A stretch of 64,000 nucleotides of DNA from Candidatus Gastranaerophilales bacterium (GTDB taxonomy: Bacteria; Cyanobacteriota; Vampirovibrionia; Gastranaerophilales; Gastranaerophilaceae): assembly GCA_016280955.1 (NCBI GenBank), contig JAEEHV010000023.1, forward strand, positions 1 to 64,000, written 5' to 3'. The stretch's first letter is position 1; each line of letters begins with the position of its first letter. This document shows positions 43,068 to 51,525 of the stretch, piece after piece. The notes beneath the pieces were generated by a model. That model was not told where the DNA came from, made no database searches, and saw only the letters and a list, made by a program, of their open reading frames with translations. The translations under genes were made by a program, and so were the position numbers.

Positions 43068-44327
43068 TTATCCTAGATAATCTAAAATTTCTGCTACGGA
43101 ATAATTATTGTACGTTACAACAATATTTTTACCTGTCTTTTCCTTTACATAATCAAGTGAATTTCCGTCAAGAAACAGGTTTGTATATGGTTTTAGCATT
43201 ACTGCGGGAACAAAAATATAATCTGCTTTGACATCTTTTATTGAGTTAATTAAATCTTCTGAAGTAATAAGTCCCGCAACAGTAATATTTTTACCCCAGT
43301 ATGTAGATTTTACGGGGTTTACAAAACATGTAAGATTTTTTACTTTATTAAGACCTTTTGAAATATAATCAAATGCGGTTTCTGCCGCCATCGAACAGGC
43401 GAAACAAATTGTTAAAGGTTTTTTTATGGCTTTCGGAAGTTCCAGACAGTCAAAATCATCCATAATTGTTCTCAGAGAACCGACTCCGTCATCAAGTTGC
43501 GAAAAATTTCCGTAATATTTACTATTCGGAATAGGTTTACCGCTCAGTAAAAAGAATTCGTCTGAACAGCAAACTTTTTTGTATTTGGATGCAATTTCCA
43601 ATGTTTTTTCTGCAACTTTTGAATCAACGGTTTTCAGTTCATCTTTTCTGAATTGGGTAATTCCTACAGGAACGATTGCGACTGATAAAAGCGAACTTCC
43701 CAGTGTTGACAGGTCTTTTAGTGTCCTTTCAAGCTCTGTTCCGTCATTATATCCGGGACACAAAACTATCTGTACATGGAATGGGATTTTATTTTTTTTA
43801 AACCATTTAAGATTTTCCATTATTTTTCCGGCATTGGGATTTTTAAGCATTTTAACCCTTAAATCCGGGTTGGTTGTATGTACCGATATGTAAAAAGGTC
43901 CCAAATGAAGTCTTGCAATTCTTTCTTTGTCGGCTTCGGTTAAGTTTGTTGTAGTTATATATGTTCCCTGAAGATATGATAATCTGTAGTCATCGTCTTT
44001 TACATATAAGGTATTTCTGAGCCCTTTTGGCTGCTGTGATACAAAACAAAAAATACAATTATTCAGGCAAGGTTTAACTTTATCAAAAACAGCACTCTCA
44101 AAAACAATTCCCAAATCTTCGTCATAATCTTTTTCGAGTTCAATTTCTTCAATTTCACCGTTTTGTTTTTGAATTTCAATTGTTATAAGTTCGTTTTTGC
44201 ACAAAAACTTATAATCAATCATGTCCTGCATTTTCTCTCCATCAATGGAGAGAACGATATCACCTTTCTCTATTTCAAGTTCTTCTGCAATTGAACCGGA
44301 AATAATATCACTTACCAGAGCAGGCAT
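43068..44327 (-). CDS. DUF512 PDZ-plus-radical-SAM-like Fe-S protein
   Basis: 419 residues: an N-terminal PDZ-like domain (1-75), a C-x3-C-x2-C cluster (C87, C91, C94; CLNNCIFC) followed by a radical-SAM-like barrel (ISVHTTNPDLR, VLCPGYNDG), and the C-terminal DUF512 region. It matches the family annotated DUF512/TIGR03279, found in all cyanobacteria and many clostridia; no function is established. I start it at the ATG at 44327 with AAGGA eight bases upstream, not at the TTG two codons before. It overlaps the padR 3' end by 20 bp, implying translational coupling with that regulator. Confidence 0.85.
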   Translation of the reverse strand: MPALVSDIISGSIAEELEIEKGDIVLSIDGEKMQDMIDYKFLCKNELITIEIQKQNGEIEEIELEKDYDEDLGIVFESAVFDKVKPCLNNCIFCFVSQQPKGLRNTLYVKDDDYRLSYLQGTYITTTNLTEADKERIARLHLGPFYISVHTTNPDLRVKMLKNPNAGKIMENLKWFKKNKIPFHVQIVLCPGYNDGTELERTLKDLSTLGSSLLSVAIVPVGITQFRKDELKTVDSKVAEKTLEIASKYKKVCCSDEFFLLSGKPIPNSKYYGNFSQLDDGVGSLRTIMDDFDCLELPKAIKKPLTICFACSMAAETAFDYISKGLNKVKNLTCFVNPVKSTYWGKNITVAGLITSEDLINSIKDVKADYIFVPAVMLKPYTNLFLDGNSLDYVKEKTGKNIVVTYNNYSVAEILDYLG

Positions 44328-44823
44328 TTTCAAATCCTTCTAATAATGATATGAAATTTTTACATTCACAAATTAAATTATCAAAAACCATTTTTGGGAA
44401 AAAAGATAAATCTTTGAAAGCTATAAGGTTTTGTGTATCAATAAGTATGCTTTCGGCTTTTGTTTTCAGATTCCGAATCATTTCTAATTGGTTTTGGGGT
44501 TCGAGAATATCGGCACATGCTATTTTCACTCTTGCCATCGGCAAAAACTGAATAGGATTTTCAAGCGGCGGCTCCATAATCAGACGTTTTAGTTCTTCTA
44601 CTCCGTCTTTTGTAATCGAATAGTAAGTCGAAGGTCTGCCGCCCGAGGATATTGTTTTCTGAGTTTTAACAAACCCGTTCTTTTCAAGACGTCTCAGAGC
44701 CGGTTTTATTGTTCCGTAACTTGGGGTTGTCAGTACGGAAAAATCGCCTCTAATCTCTTTAGAAACACCATACATTGTTAAAACACTTTTGTTTAGTTCA
44801 AATAAAATTAAAAGTTCTATCAT
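44308..44823 (-). CDS. PadR-family transcriptional regulator
   Basis: 171 residues: N-terminal PadR winged helix (LTMYGVSKEI, TTPSYGTIKPALRRLEKNGFV, SGGRPSTYYSIT-K-D-G) and a C-terminal helical domain of the Vir/PadR_C type. Cotranscribed and overlapping with the DUF512 gene. The upstream region contains ATGT/ACAT half sites (about 44838-44865) of the kind PadR proteins bind, so self-regulation is plausible. No Shine-Dalgarno is visible. Confidence 0.88.
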   Translation of the reverse strand: MIELLILFELNKSVLTMYGVSKEIRGDFSVLTTPSYGTIKPALRRLEKNGFVKTQKTISSGGRPSTYYSITKDGVEELKRLIMEPPLENPIQFLPMARVKIACADILEPQNQLEMIRNLKTKAESILIDTQNLIAFKDLSFFPKMVFDNLICECKNFISLLEGFENACSGK

Positions 44824-44830
44824 AGTTTAA

Positions 44831-44836
44831 ATTATA
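44831..44836 (-). promoter_or_regulatory. -10 element of the padR promoter
   Basis: A perfect TATAAT on the minus strand seven bases before the padR ATG, placing +1 at or one base before the start codon. The -35 is weak (TTATGT region near 44855-44860), as expected of an activated or repressed promoter. Confidence 0.45.
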
Positions 44837-44946
44837 TCACATCGATACATTTTTACATAATGTGTTTTTTTGATGAATTTTTTTGGATTGAATGTTATAA
44901 TAATTTTTGTTAATATTAGATGGTAGCAGAATATTAGGAGTTTTTT

Positions 44947-45408
44947 ATGTTTAAAAATTTAGGAAAAGAATTAAGAGATTTTATCTTACGCGGAAATGTT
45001 ATGGACATGGCAGTCGGTATTATAATTGGTGCTGCATTCGGTAAGATAGTTGACTCTCTTGTAAAAGACATTATTATGCCTCCGATAGGTGTTCTTTTGG
45101 GAAAAGTAGATTTTTCAAGCTTATATTTCCAAATTTATCCTATGGGAACAAAATATGACAGTCTTGATGCGGCAACAGCAGCAGGTGCGGTAACTATTAA
45201 TTACGGTTTGTTCCTGAATACTGTAATCAGCTTTTTAATCGTTGCTTGTGCTATTTTTGCAATAATCAAATTTGTTAATACGATTAAAGACAAAGCTTGT
45301 AAAGAAGAAGCAGCAGAAGAAGCGGCAACTGAAAAAGAATGTCCGTATTGCTGCACACAGATTCCTATCAATGCAAAAAGATGTCCGCATTGTACTTCAG
45401 AACTGTAG
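44947..45408 (+). CDS. mscL: Large-conductance mechanosensitive channel with zinc ribbon
   Basis: MscL opens under membrane tension to relieve osmotic downshock. 153 residues: amphipathic N-terminal helix ([19 protein letters not shown]), first membrane helix ([24 protein letters not shown]), periplasmic loop, and second helix (about 80-105). An unusual C-terminal extension ends in a four-cysteine zinc ribbon (CPYC[15 protein letters not shown]). AGGAG lies six bases before the ATG. It is followed by a strong terminator. Confidence 0.96.
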   Translation: MFKNLGKELRDFILRGNVMDMAVGIIIGAAFGKIVDSLVKDIIMPPIGVLLGKVDFSSLYFQIYPMGTKYDSLDAATAAGAVTINYGLFLNTVISFLIVACAIFAIIKFVNTIKDKACKEEAAEEAATEKECPYCCTQIPINAKRCPHCTSEL

Positions 45409-45416
45409 TATGAATT

Positions 45417-45452
45417 ACAAAAAAGGGGTGGCGGAATGCCACCCCTTTTTTA
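45417..45452 (+). terminator. Rho-independent terminator of mscL
   Basis: Perfect 12-bp stem AAAAGGGGTGGC/GCCACCCCTTTT (45421-45432 with 45438-45449), GGAAT loop, flanked by A- and T-runs, so it may act in both directions. Confidence 0.92.
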
Positions 45453-45534
45453 TTTTTATAATATTATTATTTAATTTTTTCAGAAATAATACTTTCCTTC
45501 TCCTGATGGGGGAAGGCAGAGATTCCTGTTGAGA

Positions 45535-45640
45535 AACTTTGTTTCGAAACCTGGAAACTCGGTTGGGGGATATACCATTAACAAAAACAGCCCCCACCCT
45601 ATCCCTCACCCTATAAAGTGAGGGCAAAAGTTTTTACATA
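45535..45640 (-). repeat. 106-bp dispersed hairpin element, copy 2
   Basis: Minus-strand copy of the element at 33575-33680 (8 substitutions, no gaps). Its first hairpin reads CCCTCAC/GTGAGGG where copy 1 reads CCCTCCC/GGGAGGG, a paired change that keeps the stem. The second stem is better matched here (GGTGGGGG with CCCCCAACC). It lies between the mscL terminator and the end of mraY. Confidence 0.85.
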
Positions 45641-45676
45641 AACCATTATTTAACACACCAAATAATATATAATCTT

Positions 45677-46654
45677 TTATATATAAAGATTTAAAGCTAT
45701 TGCAACGATAGCCAGAATCAGTGATACGGCAGTAAATTCATTAACAATTCTTATCTCACTGTGTCCGCACAGTTCGAAATGGTGATGTATCGGAGACATT
45801 TTAAAAACCCTTTTCCCTGTCAGTTTATAGCTTGTAACCTGTATAATAACAGACAGTGTTTCCATTACAAAAACTCCGCCGAAAACCGCAAGTAAAAGTT
45901 CAAATCGTCCTATAACTGCCAATGTACCCAAAAGCCCTCCAAGAGCAAGAGAACCGGTATCACCCATAAAAACTTCTGCTTTTGGTTTGTTGTACTTTAA
46001 AAAACCAATTAATGCACCGATTACTGATGCTGAAATTATTGCAACATCATTGTGTCCGTTAAAGAATGCCAGAATCCCGCAGGCAATAAATGCAGGAATC
46101 CCTGTTGATGCGGCAAGTCCGTCTAATCCGTCGGTAAGATTATATGCGTTAGAGGCTCCGGTTATTATAAATACTGCCAAGATAGGATAAAAGAAACCGA
46201 TATCAAAGCTCAAAGAACCCAATGTTATTACTGTTCCGTAGTGCTGCATTGCATACAATGAAGGGATAAGTGCAATTAATATCTGTCTAACAAGCTTTCC
46301 TCTGGGGCTTAAACCCTTATTTTCTTTGCCTTTTATTTTTAAATAATCATCTTGCAGTCCTGCAAAAGCCATAAAAGTGAGAGTTATCAGAATAATCCAT
46401 GCAGAATTTCCCATTATTTGTGCCATATACAGAGTTATTATCGAACTTAAAATGATGGCTGCTATAATAAAAACACCGCCTGTTGTGGGTGTTCCTTGCT
46501 TTTTTGCATGAGCTTCGGGTGCAAGGTCAAGAACATACTGTCCTATTGTTTTTTTTCTTAAAAAATCTATATACGGAATGCCAAAAAGCAGGCATAATAC
46601 CAAACTTAGCAGCATACTAACGGTTATCATTATCATAATAATCTCCTTTGGCAA
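45677..46654 (-). CDS. mraY: Phospho-N-acetylmuramoyl-pentapeptide transferase MraY
   Basis: Transfers phospho-MurNAc-pentapeptide to undecaprenyl phosphate, making lipid I at the inner membrane. 325 residues with about ten membrane helices and the family motifs PTTGGVFI, QDDYLK, NAYNLTDGLDGLA, EVFMGDTGSLALGG and SPIHHHFE. GGAG lies six bases before the ATG. It stands apart from the ftsI-murE genes at 35-38 kb. Confidence 0.97.
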   Translation of the reverse strand: MPKEIIMIMITVSMLLSLVLCLLFGIPYIDFLRKKTIGQYVLDLAPEAHAKKQGTPTTGGVFIIAAIILSSIITLYMAQIMGNSAWIILITLTFMAFAGLQDDYLKIKGKENKGLSPRGKLVRQILIALIPSLYAMQHYGTVITLGSLSFDIGFFYPILAVFIITGASNAYNLTDGLDGLAASTGIPAFIACGILAFFNGHNDVAIISASVIGALIGFLKYNKPKAEVFMGDTGSLALGGLLGTLAVIGRFELLLAVFGGVFVMETLSVIIQVTSYKLTGKRVFKMSPIHHHFELCGHSEIRIVNEFTAVSLILAIVAIALNLYI

Positions 46655-46718
46655 ATTATTTATGTGATAATTCTATCTCAAAATGAAGTAAATGTATATG
46701 TTTTGAAAATTGTTAAGA

Positions 46719-46743
46719 AACCTGTACCGGATGGGTACAGGTT
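46719..46743 (-). terminator. Hairpin terminator after the HEAT-repeat gene
   Basis: Perfect 10-bp stem AACCTGTACC/GGTACAGGTT with a 5-nt loop, 32 bp after the stop of the minus-strand gene; the minus-strand tail TTTCTTAACAATTTT is only moderately U-rich. Confidence 0.6.
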
Positions 46744-46775
46744 CTATAAATGTGTAGCGTGTAATGAAAGTAAAT

Positions 46776-47918
46776 TTATTGAATTTGTTTCAGTTCAGCA
46801 AGAGCTCTTGATGCTGATTTTGAAACCACAATATCTTTGTCTGTAGATGCAATTGTAAATATAGCTTCCAGTTCCTTTTTATATTCAGGACGTTCTATAT
46901 TTCTTAAAGCATCTATTGCGGCAAGTTTAACTCCGGTATCCGTACTCTTTCTGAGAGAATCAACAATAGCGGAAACACCCGGTGTATCTGTTATAGGAAT
47001 AATTTTTCCTTCTTTTTCTTTATAATCTTCAATAAATAAATCCGCTAATGCTCCAAGGCAGGTTAATGCATAGTCTTTATTGCGTTCTACAAGTTCAAGC
47101 GGAGACAACTGAAGAGCATAAGCTTTTTCTTTATCCGTTAATTTATATGGCGGATTATCTTTTGCTTTTTCGTCCTGTTTTTCAGCAACAAAGTTTGCGA
47201 AATACTTTAAACGAAGTTCTTGTTGTTTTTTTGTAGGAGGAGCCAAATGAGAAGAGTCTTCTTTTGTTATATTTATAAGATTTGTAAATACATCACTTAC
47301 AACAAAATCTTTTGCAAGTTTTTTATCGGTACCGTACAATCTTACAATTTCTTCCATTTGAAGTGCCTGTACATCTTTGTCCGGATTAGCAAGGTTAGAT
47401 GTAACTACTGAGATATCAACATTCGGAAGAATATCTACTGAAGGAATTATTTCAGGTCTTTTTACATCCTGTGCTGCTCCGTGAAATGAAACTTCAGCTG
47501 CTGCGTTTTCTGTTTTGTCTTCTTCTTGTGCGGGAGCTTTTTCCGCTTCTAATGTTGTGTAGTTTGCTTCAGGTAAAAAAAACGAAGGAACTTCTTCATT
47601 TGAGAGTTCTTCTGTTTTTTGTTCCTGCTTACAATTTTCCCCTTCGCATTTAGCTGTGCCGTTTGGCAGTTCTAACGGCTGTATATTAAGCATATCATAG
47701 GTTATAATTTCATTTGCCTGCGGGTATTCATAAATTTGTTTTGGCTGAGTATTAACGCGCGGATTGTCTATATCTATTTTTACCGCATTATATATGCCGT
47801 TATCAAAATTAACTTCTAACGGGTTTGTAACTTTGTTTTCCGCATTAACTTCCGGCTTCTTAATATTAATGTTTACTGCATTATAAATCGGCTTTGTAAA
47901 ATCAACAGGTTGTACCAT
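46776..47918 (-). CDS. HEAT-like repeat protein with repetitive N-terminus
   Basis: 380 residues. Two near-copies of the block I-Y-N-A-V-[NK]-I-[ND]-I-x-x-P-x-V-N occur at about residues 10-25 and 44-58. An acidic, low-complexity middle follows (about 75-135), with an E-V-S-F-H-G-A segment like the tags of other orphans, and then a helical HEAT-like region (about 160-380; VSAIVDSLRKS, KLAAIDALRNIE, SKSASRALAELK). Probably a protein-binding scaffold; no enzyme motif. I start at the ATG at 47918 with AAAGGA eight bases before; an in-frame TTG six codons upstream is less likely. Confidence 0.8.
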   Translation of the reverse strand: MVQPVDFTKPIYNAVNINIKKPEVNAENKVTNPLEVNFDNGIYNAVKIDIDNPRVNTQPKQIYEYPQANEIITYDMLNIQPLELPNGTAKCEGENCKQEQKTEELSNEEVPSFFLPEANYTTLEAEKAPAQEEDKTENAAAEVSFHGAAQDVKRPEIIPSVDILPNVDISVVTSNLANPDKDVQALQMEEIVRLYGTDKKLAKDFVVSDVFTNLINITKEDSSHLAPPTKKQQELRLKYFANFVAEKQDEKAKDNPPYKLTDKEKAYALQLSPLELVERNKDYALTCLGALADLFIEDYKEKEGKIIPITDTPGVSAIVDSLRKSTDTGVKLAAIDALRNIERPEYKKELEAIFTIASTDKDIVVSKSASRALAELKQIQ

Positions 47919-48091
47919 ACTATATATTCCTTTCAAAACTACACATTTTCATTTCTATTAAAACCTATCAATATAAAAATTTGCTTATAATGAATAAGAT
48001 TTTTACAAATATTTACATAAAAAATTTTTTTGAACATTTGATTAAGAAAATCGTTATATTAGATATAGTATGTGAAAAAGGTGGGGTAATT

Positions 48092-48760
48092 ATGCGTTTA
48101 GTTCTTTTGTTTTTGATAATTCTGCTTACTGTTACCAATAGCTATGCATTAACCGATGATAAGGATATTCAGCAGGCAAATAAACCGGAAGAAACATCAA
48201 AATATGTATTTTTTGATGATAATATGAGCGGTAAAGTTGTAAAAATAGATAAAGGAACAACCTTGCCCGTTACATTACAGACACAGCTTGACACTCTTTC
48301 CGCACAGAAAAACGATACCGTAGAAGCAATACTCGATGAAGATTTGAAAGTTGACGGGGCTGTTGTAGCAAAAAAAGGAAGTATAATATCAGGAAATATT
48401 ACTACGGCAAGACGCGGCTCAGGATGTATGAGGGGCGGAAAAATAAAAATCAAATTCAATAAAATTATAACTACGGAAAAACAAGTTTATACAATATCAA
48501 CAAAAGCAGTAGAATTTATAATTTCAGAATCCGGCAAGTGGTCTGTTATTGCACGTTCCGTTATTGAGATTGCAATAATTGGTGCCTGCACGGTTTTAAC
48601 AGGCGGAGCCGGAATAGTAATTGGTGCAATAGCAGTAACATGCGGGGCATGCTCAGGAATAACGAAACTGTGCCAAAAAGGACCGGATGCGGAAATCCCT
48701 GCTTCCACACCAATCGAGGTTTCGCTAAGTTCCCCTTTAATTGCAGTAGCAACCTATTAA
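48092..48760 (+). CDS. Exported protein with VirB10/TrbI-like barrel segment
   Basis: 222 residues from the ATG at 48092, chosen because GGTGGGG lies six bases upstream and a signal peptide (RLVLLFLIILLTVTNSYA) follows at once; an in-frame ATG at 47981 lacks both. After the signal peptide come a G-T-T-L-P-V-T-L-Q-T-x-L-D-T strand and V-A-K-K-G-S-I-I-S-G, reminiscent of the VirB10/TrbI C-terminal barrel (G-T-x-I-x-A-x-L; I-P-x-G-S-x-L-I-G), then a Gly/Ala/Cys-rich hydrophobic hairpin (about 150-195). The resemblance is only local. No secretion-system genes are nearby. Function unknown. Confidence 0.7.
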   Translation: MRLVLLFLIILLTVTNSYALTDDKDIQQANKPEETSKYVFFDDNMSGKVVKIDKGTTLPVTLQTQLDTLSAQKNDTVEAILDEDLKVDGAVVAKKGSIISGNITTARRGSGCMRGGKIKIKFNKIITTEKQVYTISTKAVEFIISESGKWSVIARSVIEIAIIGACTVLTGGAGIVIGAIAVTCGACSGITKLCQKGPDAEIPASTPIEVSLSSPLIAVATY

Positions 48761-48790
48761 TTTCAAATTATAACAATTTTTAATATTCTA

Positions 48791-48843
48791 TTGACAAAAA
48801 CTAAAATTTCAACAATAATGATAATGATAATAATTATCATTAT
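48791..48843 (+). promoter_or_regulatory. fur promoter with Fur box over the start site
   Basis: TTGACA (48791-48796), 17-bp spacer, AATAAT (48814-48819). A perfect 23-bp inverted repeat at 48821-48843, centred on 48832, contains the classical 15-mer TGATAATAATTATCA (48825-48839) and covers the expected start site (about 48826). This is a textbook Fur operator, so the gene should repress itself. Confidence 0.85.
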
Positions 48844-48856
48844 GGGAAGTGAGATT

Positions 48857-49297
48857 ATGAGGAACTCAAAGCAAAAAGATATAATTTTGCGTGCTTTAGA
48901 TGAGCATAAAATTCATCCGACAGCTGATGAATTATATCAATATATTCATAAAGAGCATGCCGAAATCGGTGTTGCTACAGTATATCGTAATCTTAATAAG
49001 TTTGCTGAAAAAGGAATTATACGAAAAATTGTAGGTTTAGACGGTTCTTCTCATTTTGACAGCTGCCTTGAACCGCATTATCACTTTATTTGCAGTTGCT
49101 GCGGAAAAATTTATGATATTCCAATGAATATTGGAAAGGACTTGATTGCCAAGGCAGAAGAATTTACGGACTGTAAAATAACTTCAATGGATATAACCTT
49201 CAGAGGACTTTGCAGAAAATGCGAAGACGAACACAACGGTAATTTTGTTTTTGATGAAAAAGAAACAGAAATGTTGTTAACGGCAAGCATGTCTTAA
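48857..49297 (+). CDS. fur: Ferric uptake regulator family repressor
   Basis: 146 residues from the ATG at 48857 (M-R-N-S-K-Q-K-D); GGAAGTGAG is the Shine-Dalgarno, and frames starting earlier would read through the Fur box. Winged helix at 1-80 (HPTADELYQYI, GVATVYRNL recognition helix), metal-binding region with PHYHFICSCCGKIYD and the second C-x2-C (LCRKCE) for structural zinc. Which member (Fur, PerR or Zur) is not certain from sequence; the AT-rich Fur box favours iron or peroxide control. Confidence 0.93.
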   Translation: MRNSKQKDIILRALDEHKIHPTADELYQYIHKEHAEIGVATVYRNLNKFAEKGIIRKIVGLDGSSHFDSCLEPHYHFICSCCGKIYDIPMNIGKDLIAKAEEFTDCKITSMDITFRGLCRKCEDEHNGNFVFDEKETEMLLTASMS

Positions 49298-49339
49298 ATG
49301 ATAATTGTAAAATTGACAATTTATATAAGTTAATAATCT

Positions 49340-49368
49340 TTGAAAAAATAAACCTGAAATGTTATAAT
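49340..49368 (+). promoter_or_regulatory. Promoter of the split pyruvate formate-lyase operon
   Basis: TTGAAA (49340-49345), 17-bp spacer, TATAAT (49363-49368); leader of about 35 nt with AAGGAG before the ATG. No clear FNR or ArcA site was seen. Confidence 0.6.
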
Positions 49369-49410
49369 AAAAGACCATTAACATTTGGGGGTTAAGGAGA
49401 AAAACATAAA

Positions 49411-51504
49411 ATGATAACAATGGAAGAAGAAAGTACCGAAAGATATTCCACAACAGAATTTATTGGCGGTAAATGGCAAAAAGAGATTAATGTAAGGGAT
49501 TTTATACAGAAGAACTATACACCGTACGATGGTGATTCAAGTTTTTTGGCAGAACCTACAGAAGCTACCAAAAAATTGTGGGAAGAATGCTGCGAATTAT
49601 TCAAGCAGGAACGTGAAAATATGGGTGTTCTTGATATGGATACAAAAATCGTATCTACAATAACTTCTCACGAAGCCGGATACATTGATAAACCGCTTGA
49701 AAAAATTGTAGGTTTACAAACTGATAAACCGCTTAAACGCGCACTTCAACCGTTTGGCGGAATAAGAATGGCTGAAAGCGCATGTGAAGCTTATGACTAT
49801 AAGGTTGACAGTGAAATCTCCGAGATTTTCAGAAAGTACAGAAAAACTCATAATCAGGGTGTATTTGATGTTTATACACCTGAAATGCGTGCGGCTCGCC
49901 ATGCAGGAATTTTAACAGGGCTTCCTGATGCGTACGGCAGAGGAAGAATTATAGGTGATTACAGAAGGGTTGCTCTTTATGGTATTGACAGATTAATTGA
50001 AGATAAAATGGAGCAGCATGCCTCTGTCCACGGTACAATGACACCTGAAAAAATACAATTAAAAGAAGAACTTGCAGAGCAAATCAGAGCACTTCATGAA
50101 ATGAAGGAGCTTGGTAATATATACGGTTTGGATATTTCAAAGCCTGCAAGAAATGCACGAGAAGCTGTTCAATGGTTATATTTTGGTTACCTGTCAGCAG
50201 TAAAAGAACAAAACGGTGCTGCTATGAGTATCGGAAGAACTTCTACCTTCCTCGATATATTTATTGAAAGAGATTTGCGTGACGGTATTATAACCGAAGA
50301 AGAGGCTCAGGAGCTTATAGATCATTTTATTATGAAGTTAAGATTGATAAAGTTTGCAAGAACTCCTGAGTATAACGCACTTTTCTCGGGCGATCCGACG
50401 TGGGTTACGGAATCTATCGGCGGAATTGGTGTTGATGGCAGACATATGGTTACAAAAAACTCCTTCCGTTATCTTCACACACTTGAAAATCTCGGAACAG
50501 CACCTGAGCCAAATTTAACAGTTCTTTGGTCAACAAGATTGCCGCAGAACTTTAAACAATATGCAGCACATATTTCTATAAAAACATCATCTATTCAGTA
50601 CGAAAATGATGATATGATGCGTCAGGTTCATGGTGATGATTATGCAATTGCCTGCTGTGTATCTTCAATGGTAGTCGGTAAAGAAATGCAGTTCTTTGGT
50701 GCAAGAGCAAACCTTGCAAAATGTTTGTTGTATGCAATTAACGGCGGTGTTGATGAAAGACTGAAAGAGCAAGTAGGACCAAAATACAGACCGATAACTT
50801 CAGAATACCTTGATTATGATGAAGTAATGGAAAGGTATGACAGCATGCTTGATTGGCTTTCCTGGTTGTACGTCAATACTTTAAATGTTATTCATTATAT
50901 GCATGACAAATATTGTTATGAACGTGCTCAAATGGCACTTCATGACAGGGATGTAAAAAGGTATTTTGCAACAGGTATTGCCGGCTTGTCGGTTGTTGCC
51001 GATTCACTTTCAGCAATTAAGTATGCAAAAGTTAAAACAATACGTGACGAAAACGGTATAGTTGTTGATTATGAAGTCGAAGGAGATTACCCCAAATACG
51101 GAAACAACGATGACAGAGTAGATTCTATTGCAGTTGATATTGTTCATAAGTTTATGAACATGATACGAACTCATGAAACATACAGAAATTCAATTCCTAC
51201 AATGTCGATTCTGACAATTACATCAAATGTTGTTTACGGAAAGAAAACAGGCTGTACACCTGATGGCAGAAAACAAGGTGTTCCGCTTGCCCCGGGAGCA
51301 AATCCGATGCACGGACGAGATACAAACGGTGCTGTTGCATCTCTTGCATCCGTCGCAAAACTTCCGTTTGCAGATGCGCAAGACGGTATATCAAATACCT
51401 TCTCAATTATTCCAAATGCTTTGGGTAAAGATGAAGTATTTATGGGTGATTTGGATATTTCACTTGACTGCGGTTGTTGTGAAGGGGTTAAAGGACTTGA
51501 ATAG
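49411..51504 (+). CDS. pflB: Pyruvate formate-lyase catalytic body, lacking the glycyl-radical domain
   Basis: Converts pyruvate and CoA to acetyl-CoA and formate. The 697 residues follow PflB from the N-terminus ([28 protein letters not shown]) through the active-site Cys pair C415-C416 ([20 protein letters not shown]) and the late body motif [10 protein letters not shown]...[13 protein letters not shown], up to IIPNALGKD. There it departs from the family: a short unusual tail with C-G-C-C and a stop codon replace the glycyl-radical domain. That domain follows 21 bp downstream as its own gene. The two frames are in register, but TAG and then TAA stand between them. AAGGAG precedes the ATG. 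No PFL-activating enzyme gene is in the window. Confidence 0.93.
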   Translation: MITMEEESTERYSTTEFIGGKWQKEINVRDFIQKNYTPYDGDSSFLAEPTEATKKLWEECCELFKQERENMGVLDMDTKIVSTITSHEAGYIDKPLEKIVGLQTDKPLKRALQPFGGIRMAESACEAYDYKVDSEISEIFRKYRKTHNQGVFDVYTPEMRAARHAGILTGLPDAYGRGRIIGDYRRVALYGIDRLIEDKMEQHASVHGTMTPEKIQLKEELAEQIRALHEMKELGNIYGLDISKPARNAREAVQWLYFGYLSAVKEQNGAAMSIGRTSTFLDIFIERDLRDGIITEEEAQELIDHFIMKLRLIKFARTPEYNALFSGDPTWVTESIGGIGVDGRHMVTKNSFRYLHTLENLGTAPEPNLTVLWSTRLPQNFKQYAAHISIKTSSIQYENDDMMRQVHGDDYAIACCVSSMVVGKEMQFFGARANLAKCLLYAINGGVDERLKEQVGPKYRPITSEYLDYDEVMERYDSMLDWLSWLYVNTLNVIHYMHDKYCYERAQMALHDRDVKRYFATGIAGLSVVADSLSAIKYAKVKTIRDENGIVVDYEVEGDYPKYGNNDDRVDSIAVDIVHKFMNMIRTHETYRNSIPTMSILTITSNVVYGKKTGCTPDGRKQGVPLAPGANPMHGRDTNGAVASLASVAKLPFADAQDGISNTFSIIPNALGKDEVFMGDLDISLDCGCCEGVKGLE

Positions 51505-51525
51505 ATAATATAAAAGGAGAATAAA

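Noticed and set aside
42938-43231. 97-residue plus-strand frame overlapping the DUF512 3' end
   Set aside because: No ribosome site, overlaps a well-supported gene on the other strand; upstream 42832-42937 is AT-rich without clear signals.
48092-48760. Component of a type IV secretion system (VirB10/TrbI)
   Set aside because: Only a short strand pattern matches; the protein is much too short and no other secretion genes are nearby.
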